Assembly: GCF_047303325.1 (NCBI RefSeq)
Contig: NZ_JBKBEX010000006.1
Location: 123,785-187,784, forward strand
Direction of reading: 5' to 3'
Length of the DNA: 64,000 nt
Source of the DNA: Polaromonas sp047303325
GTDB taxonomy: Bacteria; Pseudomonadota; Gammaproteobacteria; Burkholderiales; Burkholderiaceae_C
Each line of letters begins with the position of its first letter. Positions within the stretch are counted from its first letter, which is position 1. Positions 8,780 to 17,901 of the stretch are shown here, one piece after another. Below the pieces are notes generated by a model. That model did not search any database, was not told where the DNA came from, and saw nothing but the letters and a program-made list of their open reading frames with translations. The position numbers and the translations under genes were made by a program.

Positions 8780-8889
8780 AACCCAATTTAAACCAATTAG
8801 ATAATTTAAGCTGAAATTGGACTGCAATATTCCTAATATTGGTTCTAAAATAAACCAAGACGAGCAAATTGGGTTGATCGTCGAACCAA
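8780..8889. promoter_or_regulatory. Cluster of TTGGTT/AACCAA operator-like repeats
   Basis: The spacer between the GntR gene and the FAH-family gene is much more AT-rich than its surroundings and repeats one motif. An inverted pair TTGGTT (8839-8844) and AACCAA (8853-8858) is followed by a second pair TTGGGTT (8869-8875) and AACCAA (8884-8889), ten bases before the downstream start codon. AACCCAATTT (8780-8789) and AACCAATTA (8791-8799) lie near the GntR side. Multiple copies of one half-site between divergent genes are what an autoregulating GntR repressor would need. Binding is inferred. Confidence 0.55.
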
Positions 8890-8899
8890 TTGGAGTGTT

Positions 8900-9781
8900 A
8901 TGAAAATCGGACGCGTTTCTTACCAGGGCCGGGTGCGCATGGTGCTGGTCGATGAGGCCAGCAGCAAAGTCTCTTTTGTCGGCGGAAGTTTTGCCCAGCA
9001 CCTGAACCCGGTGCAGGCTGTGATCGAGCGCCGCATGACCGCTGCGGAACTGAAGCCACTCATCGAAGGTGAAGCCGGTTTTGCGGACGTCAGCTTCCTG
9101 GCCCCGGTTTCGGTGCCCGTGCGCAATATCTTCGCCGTCGGCAAAAACTACACCGAGCATGCCTCGGAGTTCGACAAGAGCGGCTTCAACGCGACCAGCG
9201 GCGCGGCGGCCATTCCCGCCTTTCCGCAAATCTTCACCAAGGCGACGACCTCGCTGGCCGGCCCGCGGGACGACATCCGCTTTGACCCGGCGCACACCAG
9301 CTCCGTCGACTATGAAGGCGAAATCGGCGTGGTGATAGGCGCGGAATGCCGCAATGTTTCCAAGGCCGATGCGCTCGGCAAGGTGTTTGGTTTTGTCGCG
9401 CTCAATGACGTGACGGCGCGGGACCTGCAGAAGAACCATGCGCAGTGGTTCCTCGGCAAGTCATTGGATACCTTCTGCCCGCTCGGCCCCTGGATATCCA
9501 CCGCTGACGAGTCGCCCATCGCATCGCTCAAGGTCCAGACCTGGGTCAACGGCGAGTTGCGCCAGACCGGCGTGCTGGCCGATCTGATCTTTGACGTGCC
9601 GACCCTGATCGCGACACTGTCCAAGGCGATGACCCTGCTGCCCGGCGACATCATCGCGACCGGCACGCCCGTGGGCGTCGGCATCGGCTTTACGCCGCCC
9701 AAATTTCTGCACGACGGCGACCTGGTTCGCGTGGCGGTGACCGGCCTGGGCGAGCTGAACAACCGCGTTCGCACACTGTGA
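8900..9781 (+). CDS. Fumarylacetoacetate hydrolase family protein
   Basis: This 293-residue protein has the FAH fold. The C-terminal catalytic domain starts near residue 73 with RNIFAVGKNYTEHASEF and holds the metal-binding acidic motif DYEGEIGVVIG, then NDVTARDLQ and the closing GDIIATGTPVGVG. Family members hydrolyse or decarboxylate/isomerise beta-dicarbonyl or 2-oxo acids such as fumarylpyruvate or oxaloacetate in aromatic ring cleavage routes. The exact substrate cannot be read from the sequence. A GGAG-type ribosome site precedes ATG 8900. A Bug receptor follows 95 bp downstream on the same strand, suggesting uptake and breakdown of one carboxylate under the divergent GntR regulator. 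Confidence 0.86.
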   Translation: MKIGRVSYQGRVRMVLVDEASSKVSFVGGSFAQHLNPVQAVIERRMTAAELKPLIEGEAGFADVSFLAPVSVPVRNIFAVGKNYTEHASEFDKSGFNATSGAAAIPAFPQIFTKATTSLAGPRDDIRFDPAHTSSVDYEGEIGVVIGAECRNVSKADALGKVFGFVALNDVTARDLQKNHAQWFLGKSLDTFCPLGPWISTADESPIASLKVQTWVNGELRQTGVLADLIFDVPTLIATLSKAMTLLPGDIIATGTPVGVGIGFTPPKFLHDGDLVRVAVTGLGELNNRVRTL

Positions 9782-9876
9782 CGGCGGGGCACTCCGCGAG
9801 GAGTGCCTGCGCGGTGTTCACGCTGCGCGCATCAGGCAAGCAAAGACAAATCAATTCAATGGATGGAGACAAGAAG

Positions 9877-10887
9877 ATGAAGGACTCAAGCAGGAACCGG
9901 GCGCCCGTCGCATCGGCGGCAGTGGCGATGGTGGCGGTAGTGGCTGCGATGGCGCTCTTCAGCGCCTTGCCGCTGATGGCGCAGGAGGCCTACCCGGGCA
10001 AGCCCATCACCATGGTCGTGCCCTTCCCGCCGGGCGGCGCGGCCGACATTGTGGCGCGGCCTGTCGCGGAGGCCATGGGGCGCTACCTCAAGCAGCCCGT
10101 CGTGATCGAAAACAAGGCCGGCGCGGGCGGCGGCATCGGCATGGCGCAGGTCGCCAAGGCCAGGCCCGACGGCTACAGCGTGCTGCTGGCGCTGTCGTCC
10201 ATCGTCGTGCTGCCTGAAGCCGATGCGGTGCTCAAGCGCGCGCCCATGTTCACGCTGTCGCAGCTCAAGCCCATCGCGCGCTTCACCGCCGACCCGGTTG
10301 TGCTGGTGGTGAATGCCAACAGCCCGTGGAAAGACTTCAAGCAGTTCAGCGCGGCCGCCAAAGCCAAACCCGGCGGCTACTCCTTCGGCTCCTCGGGCAA
10401 CTACGGCACCATGCACGTACCGATGGAGCAGCTGAAGGCCGCCACCAACACCTCCGTGCTGCACATCCCCTACACCGGTGCGGGGCCGGCGGTGGTGGCG
10501 CTGCTGGGCGGCCAGGTCGATCTTCTCGCTACCGGACCTTCCACGGTTACCAGCCACATCCAGGCGGGAAAGCTGAGGGCGCTGGCCCAATGGGGCAATG
10601 GACGCATCCCCACGCTTGCGGACGTTCCCAGCCTGAAGGAGCTCGGCATTCCCGTGACCTACTCGCAGTGGACGGGGCTGTTTGTGCCGGCTTCAACGCC
10701 CGATGCCGTGGTGGCCCGGCTGCGGGAGGCCGCGAAGTTCGCGGCGACCGACGCACGCGTCGTGCAGTCCCTGCAAACCGCCGGCACTTATATGCAGTAC
10801 CAGGACACGCCTGAGTTCACCAGCTTTGTGGCCCAGGAAGCAGGTGTCATGGCCAAGGTCGTGCAGCGGATCGGCAAGCTGGAGTAA
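9877..10887 (+). CDS. Bug/TctC-type tripartite tricarboxylate transporter receptor
   Basis: A 336-residue periplasmic solute-binding protein of the Bug family. A long basic-then-hydrophobic signal peptide ends near ALPLMAQ. Then come the family hallmarks YPGKPITMVVPFPPGGAAD, IENKAGAGGGIGM and the domain-crossing HIPYTGAGPAVVALLGG. Bug proteins bind small carboxylates or aromatics for TctAB-type permeases, but no TctA or TctB gene lies nearby. ATG 9877 is chosen because GGAGAC lies seven bases upstream. Earlier in-frame starts have no ribosome site. It probably belongs with the FAH-family gene upstream. Confidence 0.88.
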   Translation: MKDSSRNRAPVASAAVAMVAVVAAMALFSALPLMAQEAYPGKPITMVVPFPPGGAADIVARPVAEAMGRYLKQPVVIENKAGAGGGIGMAQVAKARPDGYSVLLALSSIVVLPEADAVLKRAPMFTLSQLKPIARFTADPVVLVVNANSPWKDFKQFSAAAKAKPGGYSFGSSGNYGTMHVPMEQLKAATNTSVLHIPYTGAGPAVVALLGGQVDLLATGPSTVTSHIQAGKLRALAQWGNGRIPTLADVPSLKELGIPVTYSQWTGLFVPASTPDAVVARLREAAKFAATDARVVQSLQTAGTYMQYQDTPEFTSFVAQEAGVMAKVVQRIGKLE

Positions 10888-10915
10888 GGGTTTAAGCAGG
10901 CCTGAATGGAGGCCT

Positions 10916-11842
10916 TTATGGGCGGAGCCCGCCCGCGGGTTTCGCCTCGTTCTTGAACAGCTCCACAAAAAGCCGCCGCATCCATTGGTGGGCCGGGTCG
11001 AGGTTGAAGCGGTGGCTCCAGTGCAGCGACACGGTGAAAGTGCTGCGCGGCAGGGTGTTGGACAGCAGGGCGTAGCGCTCGGTGTTGGTAAAGCGCATCG
11101 CGATGGCGCGCGGCATCACCACCGCCAGGTCGGTGCGCTCGATGATGGCGGGCAGGGCCAGAAAATGTTCCGACGTCAGCACCAGCCGGCTGTCCAGCCC
11201 GAGTTCCTGCAGGATGCGGAAGGTCTCGGAGTGCGAGCGCACGGCGACGAACTCCAGCCGCCGCAGGTCCTGCACCTTGCCTGCTTTGTGTTTCGCCGCG
11301 AGCAGCGGGTGCCCGGCGCGCACCAGCACGGCATAACGGTCGCTCAGCAACTCCATGCGCTCCGTGCCGCTGACGGAGGGCAAAAAACCCAGGGCAAAGT
11401 GGATGGCACCGGTCTCCAGCGCATCGGCGATCTGGGCGTGCGGCAGCGGTGCGGTCTGCACGCGTATGCCCGGCGCTTCGCGGTGCAGCGCGGCCACCAG
11501 CTCGGGCAGCAGCCGGGCTTCGCCGATGTCGCTCATGTGCAGCCGCAGCGTCATGGTCGAGCGTGAGGGGTTGAAGGCGTCGTCTTCCCGAAGGACGTCC
11601 TGGATGGACGCAATCGCCGGCTGGATCACGCTGGCCAGGCGTTCGGCGCGCAGTGTGGGACGCATGCTGCCGCCGGTGCGCACGAACAGGGCGTCGCCGA
11701 GCGCGAGCCGCAGCCGCGTCAGGCCCTGGCTGGCCGCGGGCTGCGAAAGGCCCATGGCGTCCGCCGCGCGGCTGACGCTGCCCAGCCGGTAGACCGCCTC
11801 GAAGAGCCGAAGCAGGTTCATGTCCAGCTGGTCAATATTCAT
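10916..11842 (-). CDS. LysR family regulator (NahR-like)
   Basis: This 308-residue LysR regulator has an N-terminal winged helix (LRLFEAVYRLGSVSRAAD, then LSQPAASQGLTRLRLALGD) and a substrate-binding domain. The pattern L-F-V-R-T near residue 50 and the D-I-G-E motif near residue 105 resemble the NahR/NodD/LinR branch, which responds to aromatic inducers. It is divergent from the benzoylformate-decarboxylase-like gene (98 bp apart) and is the obvious candidate activator of the aromatic cluster at 11.9-21.7 kb. Its start codon lies inside an ATAC/GTAT dyad that may be its own operator. Confidence 0.88.
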   Translation of the reverse strand: MNIDQLDMNLLRLFEAVYRLGSVSRAADAMGLSQPAASQGLTRLRLALGDALFVRTGGSMRPTLRAERLASVIQPAIASIQDVLREDDAFNPSRSTMTLRLHMSDIGEARLLPELVAALHREAPGIRVQTAPLPHAQIADALETGAIHFALGFLPSVSGTERMELLSDRYAVLVRAGHPLLAAKHKAGKVQDLRRLEFVAVRSHSETFRILQELGLDSRLVLTSEHFLALPAIIERTDLAVVMPRAIAMRFTNTERYALLSNTLPRSTFTVSLHWSHRFNLDPAHQWMRRLFVELFKNEAKPAGGLRP

Positions 11843-11861
11843 ACGGTGAATTTTACGGTAT
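11841..11861. promoter_or_regulatory. Possible LysR binding dyad
   Basis: An interrupted dyad ATAC (11841-11844) and GTAT (11858-11861) contains two ACGGT repeats and overlaps the start of the LysR gene. LysR regulators of this branch bind T-N11-A type dyads between divergent genes. The position fits both autorepression and activation of the opposite cluster. The arms are only four bases, so confidence is low. Confidence 0.35.
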
Positions 11862-11940
11862 ACGTTTCATTGCATTGACGCATGTTGCCGCCCTTGCGAG
11901 ACTTGCCTTCATTCAAGTGCCATTCAAGTTGGAGACATTC

Positions 11941-13569
11941 ATGGATCAAGTTGTTGTGCCGGCCGCGACCCGCCAGGGCGAAGCGGTGGAGTTGGTAACG
12001 GTCAGGGAGGCGGTGTTCAGGCTGCTGCGCTCCTTCGGCATGACCTCCGTCTTCGGCAACCCGGGCTCGACCGAGCTTCCCATGTTCATGAACTTCCCGG
12101 AAGACTTCCACTACGTCCTGGCCTTGCAGGAATGTGTGGTGCTGGGCATGGCCGACGGCTACGCGCAGGCCACGCGCAACGCGGCCTTTGTGAACCTGCA
12201 CTCGGCCGCGGGCGTGGGCCATGCGATGGGCAACATCTTTACCGCCTTTCGCAACCGCACGCCGCTGGTGATCACGGCCGGCCAGCAGGCGCGCTCCATC
12301 CTGCCCTTTGATCCCTTTCTCGGCTCCACGCAGGCCCCCGAGCTGCCCAAGCCCTACGTGAAGTGGAGCGTGGAGCCCGCGCGCGCCGAGGATGTGCCCC
12401 TGGCGATCGCGCGCGCTTATTACATCGCCATGACGCCGCCTTGCGGGCCGGTGCTGGTGTCCGTCCCCTCGGACGACTGGGCGGTGAAAACGCTGCCGGT
12501 CGACGCGCGCGAGGTCAGCCGCTACCTGCGTCCCGAGCCCGGCCTGCTCGCCAAAATCGGCGATGCGTTGGACACGGCCCGCGCGCCGGCCATCGTGGTC
12601 GGCGCCTCGGTCGACCGCGACGGCGCGTGGAGCGAGGCCATCAAGCTGGCCGAGCGCCACAACGCGCGTGTCTATGTCGCGCCCATGTCGGGGCGCTGCA
12701 GTTTCCCGGAAGACCATCCGCTGTGGGCCGGCTTTCTGCCGGCCATGCGCGACCGCATCGTTGAACGCCTGGCCGGCCACGACCTGGTGTTCGCCCTTGG
12801 GGCGCCGGCCTTCACCTACCACGTCGAAAGCAAGGGCGCACACTTGCCGGAAGGGGCCCGGCTGGTACAACTGACCGAAGACCCCCAGGTCGCCGCCTGG
12901 GCGCCGACGGGGACCTCGGTGGTCGGCAGCATACGGCTGGGCTTGCTGGACTTGCTGGCCCGCCCCGCGCCCGCGCCCAGGGCGGCACCTGCGCTGCATG
13001 TGCGGCCCGCGCGCGTGCCCGAGCCTTTGCCGGGCGAGCGCCTGCCGGTGGCCTGGGTGCTGCAGACGCTGACCGATGTCCGTCCGCGCGACAGCATCAT
13101 CGTCGAAGAGGCGCCCAGTGCGCGGCCCACCATGCACGGCCACCTGCCGATTTTCGAGTCGGAAACTTTTTACACCATGTGCAGCGGCGGCCTGGGCTGG
13201 GGCTTGCCCGCGTCGGTCGGCGTGGCCATGGGCAAGCCGGGCGCGCGCGTCATCGCGCTGGTGGGGGACGGCTCCGCGATGTACGCGATCCAGGCGCTGT
13301 GGAGCGCCGCGCAGCTCGGCCTGGCCATGACCATCGTGATCCTGAACAACCGCCGTTATGCGGCGCTGCACGACTTCGCGCGCATCTTCGGCTACCAGCC
13401 AGATGAACCCGTGCCGGGCACCGAGCTGCCCGACCTTGACTTCGTCGGCCTGGCCGCGGCCCAGGGCGTTCGCGGGCTGCGTGTGGCGCGCGCCGACCAG
13501 CTGCGCCCCGCGCTCGAACAGGCTTTGCGGTCCACCGAGCCCATGCTGGTCGAAGTCGAGATTGCCTGA
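11941..13569 (+). CDS. mdlC: Benzoylformate decarboxylase-type thiamine diphosphate enzyme
   Basis: The 542-residue ThDP enzyme would convert an aryl-glyoxylate to an aryl aldehyde and CO2. The active-site set of benzoylformate decarboxylase is visible: Ser43 in FGNPGSTELPMF, Glu64 in LQECVVLGMADGYA and His87 in NLHSAAGVGHAMGN. These have exactly the spacing of Ser26/Glu47/His70 in the Pseudomonas enzyme, and His294 in FTYHVESKG matches the second catalytic His. The ThDP/Mg motif GDGSAMY...ILNNRRY is near residue 440. ATG 11941 follows GGAGACATTC. It heads a cluster with an aldehyde dehydrogenase and hydroxyquinol ring-cleavage genes, so its substrate may be a hydroxylated benzoylformate. No mandelate dehydrogenase is nearby. 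Confidence 0.85.
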   Translation: MDQVVVPAATRQGEAVELVTVREAVFRLLRSFGMTSVFGNPGSTELPMFMNFPEDFHYVLALQECVVLGMADGYAQATRNAAFVNLHSAAGVGHAMGNIFTAFRNRTPLVITAGQQARSILPFDPFLGSTQAPELPKPYVKWSVEPARAEDVPLAIARAYYIAMTPPCGPVLVSVPSDDWAVKTLPVDAREVSRYLRPEPGLLAKIGDALDTARAPAIVVGASVDRDGAWSEAIKLAERHNARVYVAPMSGRCSFPEDHPLWAGFLPAMRDRIVERLAGHDLVFALGAPAFTYHVESKGAHLPEGARLVQLTEDPQVAAWAPTGTSVVGSIRLGLLDLLARPAPAPRAAPALHVRPARVPEPLPGERLPVAWVLQTLTDVRPRDSIIVEEAPSARPTMHGHLPIFESETFYTMCSGGLGWGLPASVGVAMGKPGARVIALVGDGSAMYAIQALWSAAQLGLAMTIVILNNRRYAALHDFARIFGYQPDEPVPGTELPDLDFVGLAAAQGVRGLRVARADQLRPALEQALRSTEPMLVEVEIA

Positions 13570-13633
13570 AGGAGACAGCAAGGCAAAAACCAAAAACAAC
13601 AAACACGGTTCAAAACACAAGGAGACAAAAGAC

Positions 13634-15085
13634 ATGAGCAAGATATCGATGTTGATCAATGGCGAGTCGCGGCAGGCCGCCAACGGCGCCACTTTCGAGC
13701 GCCGCAACCCGCTCGACGGCACGGTGGCCACCACCGCCCCCGCGGCGACGGTGGCCGACGCAGTAACGGCGGTCGATGCGGCCGCCGCCGCGTTTGAGAC
13801 CTGGTCGCGCACCGGCCCGGGCGAGCGCCGCGCGCTGCTGCTCAAGGCGGCGCATGCGCTTGAAGCCAAGGCGGAGCAGCTGACGGCGGCCATGGCCGCG
13901 GAAACCGGCGCGGCCGCACCCTGGGCCGGCTTTAACGTGCACCTGGCCGCCGGCATGCTGCAGGAAGCGGCCGGCCTCACCACACAGATCAGCGGCGAGG
14001 TCATCCCCTCCGACGTTCCCGGTAGCCTGGCGCTGGCGGTGCGCCGGCCGGCCGGCGTGGTGCTGGGCATCGCGCCCTGGAATGCGCCGGTGATCCTGGG
14101 CGTGCGCGCCATCGCCACGCCGCTGGCCTGCGGCAACACGGTGGTGTTCAAGGGCTCCGAACTGAGCCCCGCCACGCACGGCCTGATCGTGGAGGCCTTC
14201 AAGGACGCGGGCTTTCCGCCCGGCGTCGTCAACTTCATCACCAACGCACCGGCCGATGCGGCGGCCGTGGTGGAGGCCATCGTGGCCCACCCGGCCTTGC
14301 GCCGCGTGAACTTCACGGGATCGACCCGTGTCGGCAAACTGCTGGCCGCGACCTGCGCCAAATACCTCAAGCAAGCGGTCCTCGAGCTTGGGGGCAAGGC
14401 GCCCATGGTGGTGCTCGACGACGCCGACCTCGACGCCGCAGTCAACGGCGCGGCCTTCGGCGCCTTTGCCAACAGCGGCCAGATCTGCATGAGCACCGAA
14501 CGCATCGTGGTCGACAACAAGATCGCCGATGCCTTTGTCCAGCGGCTCGCCGCCAAGGCGGTGAAGCTGCCGCTGGGCGACCCGCGCAAGGGGCCGGTGG
14601 TGCTGGGTTCGGTGGTGGATGCCAGCACGGTGCAGCGCTGCAACGCCCTGATCGACGACGCGCTCGCCAAAGGCGCCAAGCTGGTGTGCGGCGGCAAGGC
14701 GGAGAACACCCTGATGCCCGCGACCCTGCTGGACCATGTGACATCCGCCATGCGCATCTACCACGACGAGAGCTTTGGGCCGGTCAAGCCCATCGTGCGC
14801 GTCGACGGTGTGGAGGAGGCCGTTCGGGTCGCCAACGACAACCCCTACGGCCTGTCGGCCGCGGTGTTCGGGCGCGACGTCGCGCGCGCCTGGGAGGTGG
14901 CCAACCGCATCGACTCGGGCATCTGCCACGTCAACGGGCCCACGGTGCACGATGAGGCGCAAATGCCCTTCGGCGGCGTCAAGGACTCGGGCTACGGCCG
15001 CTTTGGCGGCCGCGCCGGCATCGATGCCTTCACCGAGCTGCGCTGGATCACGGTGCAGACCACGCCCCGCCACTACCCGTTCTGA
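13634..15085 (+). CDS. Aromatic aldehyde dehydrogenase (benzaldehyde/vanillin/salicylaldehyde type)
   Basis: This 483-residue NAD(P)-dependent aldehyde dehydrogenase has catalytic Cys285 in SGQICMSTERI, general base Glu251 in LELGGKAP and the motif IAPWNAPVILG near residue 150. The C-terminal FGGVKDSGYGRFGG is typical. The sequence style (L-I-N-G-E-S-R-Q-A at the start and Q-I-C-M-S-T-E-R) matches the salicylaldehyde/vanillin/benzaldehyde group. Start ATG 13634 follows GGAGACAAAAG. It lies 64 bp after the decarboxylase and would oxidise the aryl aldehyde made there to an aryl carboxylate. Confidence 0.88.
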   Translation: MSKISMLINGESRQAANGATFERRNPLDGTVATTAPAATVADAVTAVDAAAAAFETWSRTGPGERRALLLKAAHALEAKAEQLTAAMAAETGAAAPWAGFNVHLAAGMLQEAAGLTTQISGEVIPSDVPGSLALAVRRPAGVVLGIAPWNAPVILGVRAIATPLACGNTVVFKGSELSPATHGLIVEAFKDAGFPPGVVNFITNAPADAAAVVEAIVAHPALRRVNFTGSTRVGKLLAATCAKYLKQAVLELGGKAPMVVLDDADLDAAVNGAAFGAFANSGQICMSTERIVVDNKIADAFVQRLAAKAVKLPLGDPRKGPVVLGSVVDASTVQRCNALIDDALAKGAKLVCGGKAENTLMPATLLDHVTSAMRIYHDESFGPVKPIVRVDGVEEAVRVANDNPYGLSAAVFGRDVARAWEVANRIDSGICHVNGPTVHDEAQMPFGGVKDSGYGRFGGRAGIDAFTELRWITVQTTPRHYPF

Positions 15086-15101
15086 CAGCAGGAGACCCAC
15101 C

Positions 15102-16067
15102 ATGAAATCATTGCTCGCATCCCTCCTGCTCGCGGCCGGCCTGTGCGCGGGCCTGCCCGTACACGCCCAAAACTGGCCGAACAAACCGATCAGGATCATC
15201 GTCAACTTCGCGCCCGGCGGGGCGGCCGACCAGCTGGCCAGGCTGATCGCCCCGCCGCTGCACGAGGCGCTGGGCCAGCCCGTGCTGATCGAGAACAAAG
15301 GCGGCGCGGGCGGCAACCTGGGCGCCGAGTCCGTCGCCAAGTCGCCGGCCGACGGCTACACCCTGCTCATGGCGTCGGGTGGCACGGTGTCCATCAACCC
15401 GCACCTGTACACCAAGATGAGCTTCGACCCGGCGAAAGACCTGGTACCGGTGGCTTCGGTCGCCCGCGTCCCTTTCTACCTGGTGGTGCGCGCCGACAGC
15501 CCGGTCAAGGACTTCAAGGGCCTGATCGCCGACCTCAAAGCCCATCCCGGCCAGCGCGCCTTCGGCTCGCCCGGCAGCGGCAGCTCGCCGCACCTGGCCA
15601 CGGAAATGATGAAGAGCGAGACCGGGACCTTCGCGGTGCACGTTCCCTACCGCGGCGCGGCACCGGCCCTGACCGACCTGCTGGGCGGGCAGATCGACTT
15701 CCTGTTTGATCCCGGCATCGCGCTCCAGCATGTGAAGACCGGCAAGCTGCGCATGCTGGCGGTCGGCAGTCCGCAGCGTGCCCCGCAGGTGCCCGAGGTG
15801 CCCACGCTCGATGAACTGGGGCTCAAGGGTTTTGATGCCGATGCGGTGTTCGGCCTTTACGCACCCGCGGGCACGCCGCAGGCCGTGATCGACCGTGTCA
15901 ATACCGAAGTCAATCGTGTGCTGAACCAGGCGGCGACCAAGGAGCGCATTCTTGCGATCGGCAACGTGGCGCTGCCGCTCAAACCCGCGGAGTTCGGCCG
16001 CAAGGGCGCGGAAGACTCCAAGCGCTTCGGCAAGCTGATCCGCGACCGCAAGATACAGGGCGACTGA
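15102..16067 (+). CDS. Bug/TctC-type receptor
   Basis: A 321-residue periplasmic receptor. The signal peptide ends LPVHAQ-NWPNKP, followed by IRIIVNFAPGGAADQLAR, IENKGGAGGNLGAE and HVPYRGAAPALTDLLGG. It starts 16 bp after the aldehyde dehydrogenase with GGAGACC in front, so it is in the same operon. It presumably binds the aromatic acid degraded by the neighbouring enzymes. No TctAB membrane genes are in the window, so it must borrow a permease from elsewhere or act as a sensor input. Confidence 0.9.
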   Translation: MKSLLASLLLAAGLCAGLPVHAQNWPNKPIRIIVNFAPGGAADQLARLIAPPLHEALGQPVLIENKGGAGGNLGAESVAKSPADGYTLLMASGGTVSINPHLYTKMSFDPAKDLVPVASVARVPFYLVVRADSPVKDFKGLIADLKAHPGQRAFGSPGSGSSPHLATEMMKSETGTFAVHVPYRGAAPALTDLLGGQIDFLFDPGIALQHVKTGKLRMLAVGSPQRAPQVPEVPTLDELGLKGFDADAVFGLYAPAGTPQAVIDRVNTEVNRVLNQAATKERILAIGNVALPLKPAEFGRKGAEDSKRFGKLIRDRKIQGD

Positions 16068-16197
16068 GCGCGACGGCCCTTGCCGCCTGCCTGTCGGGCT
16101 TTGCCTGTCGCATGGGCCGGCCACCCGGGTCATTGCGGCGGCGCCATGGCTGAGGGCAAGTTCTTCAGCAAACACCACCACAAAGGAATAAAACGCC

Positions 16198-17868
16198 ATG
16201 CCTCCCCCAACCGAGCCGCAGCTGCTCGAGACCGATGTCCTGGTTGCTGGCGGCGGCCCCTGCGGCCTGATGCTCGCGAACGAACTGGGCCGACGCGGCG
16301 TGTCTTGCCTGGTGGTCGATGCCAAGCCCGGCACCGCCTTCAATCCGCAGGCCAACGCCACCCAGGCCCGCACCATGGAGCACTTCCGGCGCCTGGGTTT
16401 TGCCCACGAGATACGCGCGCTCGGCTTGCCCGCCGACCACCCGACCGACATCGCCTACTTCACACGCTACGCGCGCCATGAGCTGTCGCGCATCAGCCTG
16501 CCCACCGCGGCCGAGGCGCAGGTCAGGATCAAGTCCATGACCGGCTCGTGGAGCGCGGCCGAACTGCCGCACCGCGTGTCGCAGAAATTCGTCGAGCAGG
16601 CCCTGCGCCGCCATGCCGAAGCCTGGCCCTCGGCCGAGCTCCGTTATGGCTGGTCGCTGGAGCGTTTCGCTGAAGAAGAAAGCGGCGTGAGCGCGAGCGT
16701 GCGCCCCACCGCCGGCGGCCCGGCGCAGGAAGTGAAAGCCAAATACCTGGTCGGCGCCGACGGCGCGCGCAGCCTGGTGCGCCGCCAGCTGGGCATCGAA
16801 TGGGGCGGCGTCACCGGCATACAGCGCGAGTTCATGGGCGGAAAGATGTTTGCCGTCTACCTGCGCGCGCCGGGTTTTCTGTCGGTGCTGCGGCATCCCA
16901 AGGCCTGGATGTATGTCGCGGTCAACCACCAGCGGCGCGCCTTCATGGCCTCGGTCGACGGTGTTTCGGAGTACGCCTTCCATGCCGCGCTGCGGCCCGG
17001 GGAAGACGCCGACAACTGGACCGAGGACGACGCCCGCCGCGTCTTCGCCGAAGCCGTGGGCGTGGAGCTGCCCATCGAGATACTGTCGATGGGCACCTGG
17101 CTGGCCGGCCATGCGCTGGTTGCCCAGCGTTTCCAGCAGGGCCGGGTGTTTATCGCCGGCGATGCGGCCCACCTGTTCACGCCGACCGGCGGCCTGGGCT
17201 ATAACACCGCAATTGAGGACGCGGTCAACCTGGGCTGGAAACTCGCCAGCGTTGTGCGCGGCCAGGCGCCCGCGGCGCTGCTGGACAGCTATGCGGCCGA
17301 GCGCAAGCCGCTGGCCGAACGCAACACCGGCTACGCGCGGCGCTTTGCCGATTCAGTAGGGCTGTTCGCCGCCAAGGCCGAGCTCGACGAGGCTTCGGAG
17401 CAGGGCGAGGCCGAGCGCGAGCGCGCGGCCCTTTACTTCGGCGAGCACGCCAAGCTGGAGTTCAACATTCCCGGCGTCACCTTTGGTGGCCGCTACGACG
17501 GCTCGCCCGTCATTGCCGGCGACGGCGCGGCGCTGCCGCCCGATGAGCCCAACCGCTACATCGCCACCGCGAGCCCGGGAGGGCGGCCGCCGCATGCCTG
17601 GCTGGACGACGGCCGCTCGCTGTTTGATTGTTTCCACAGTGAATGGACGCTGCTCGCGCTGGGCCCGGATGCGCCTTCCACGGCCGCTTTCGAAACGGCC
17701 GCGCGGGCGCTTTGCGTCGACCTGCGCGTGGTGCGGCTGCCGCAGGCCTCGCTGCGCGAGCTGTATGAAGCGCCGCTGGCGCTGATACGCCCCGACCAGA
17801 TTGTTGCCTGGCGCGGTGCGGCGGCGAGCGACGCAGCGGCCGTGCTGATGCGCGTCACGGGCCGATGA
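16198..17868 (+). CDS. FAD-dependent aromatic monooxygenase (PheA/TfdB/MhpA family)
   Basis: This 556-residue single-component flavoprotein hydroxylase has the dinucleotide motif VAGGGPCGLMLANEL (residues 16-30), the D-G motif GADGARSLVRRQLG near residue 189 and the GD motif GDAAHLFTPTGGLGYNTAIED (Asp322). A C-terminal thioredoxin-like region completes it. The family adds one oxygen to phenols or hydroxybenzoates using NAD(P)H. Just upstream of hydroxyquinol dioxygenase, the logical job is to make hydroxyquinol (1,2,4-trihydroxybenzene) from resorcinol or, with decarboxylation, from a dihydroxybenzoate. A strong AAAGGAAT ribosome site precedes the ATG. The exact substrate is inferred from context only. 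Confidence 0.83.
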   Translation: MPPPTEPQLLETDVLVAGGGPCGLMLANELGRRGVSCLVVDAKPGTAFNPQANATQARTMEHFRRLGFAHEIRALGLPADHPTDIAYFTRYARHELSRISLPTAAEAQVRIKSMTGSWSAAELPHRVSQKFVEQALRRHAEAWPSAELRYGWSLERFAEEESGVSASVRPTAGGPAQEVKAKYLVGADGARSLVRRQLGIEWGGVTGIQREFMGGKMFAVYLRAPGFLSVLRHPKAWMYVAVNHQRRAFMASVDGVSEYAFHAALRPGEDADNWTEDDARRVFAEAVGVELPIEILSMGTWLAGHALVAQRFQQGRVFIAGDAAHLFTPTGGLGYNTAIEDAVNLGWKLASVVRGQAPAALLDSYAAERKPLAERNTGYARRFADSVGLFAAKAELDEASEQGEAERERAALYFGEHAKLEFNIPGVTFGGRYDGSPVIAGDGAALPPDEPNRYIATASPGGRPPHAWLDDGRSLFDCFHSEWTLLALGPDAPSTAAFETAARALCVDLRVVRLPQASLRELYEAPLALIRPDQIVAWRGAAASDAAAVLMRVTGR

Positions 17869-17901
17869 CAACGCCATAACAACACAAATAAGGAGACTTG
17901 A

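Noticed and set aside
11839..14757. Long open frame (972 codons) on the minus strand opposite the decarboxylase and aldehyde dehydrogenase genes
   Set aside because: It is antisense to two well-conserved enzymes, its product is low-complexity and Ala/Arg/Gly-rich, and it matches no family. It is a shadow of high-GC coding DNA.
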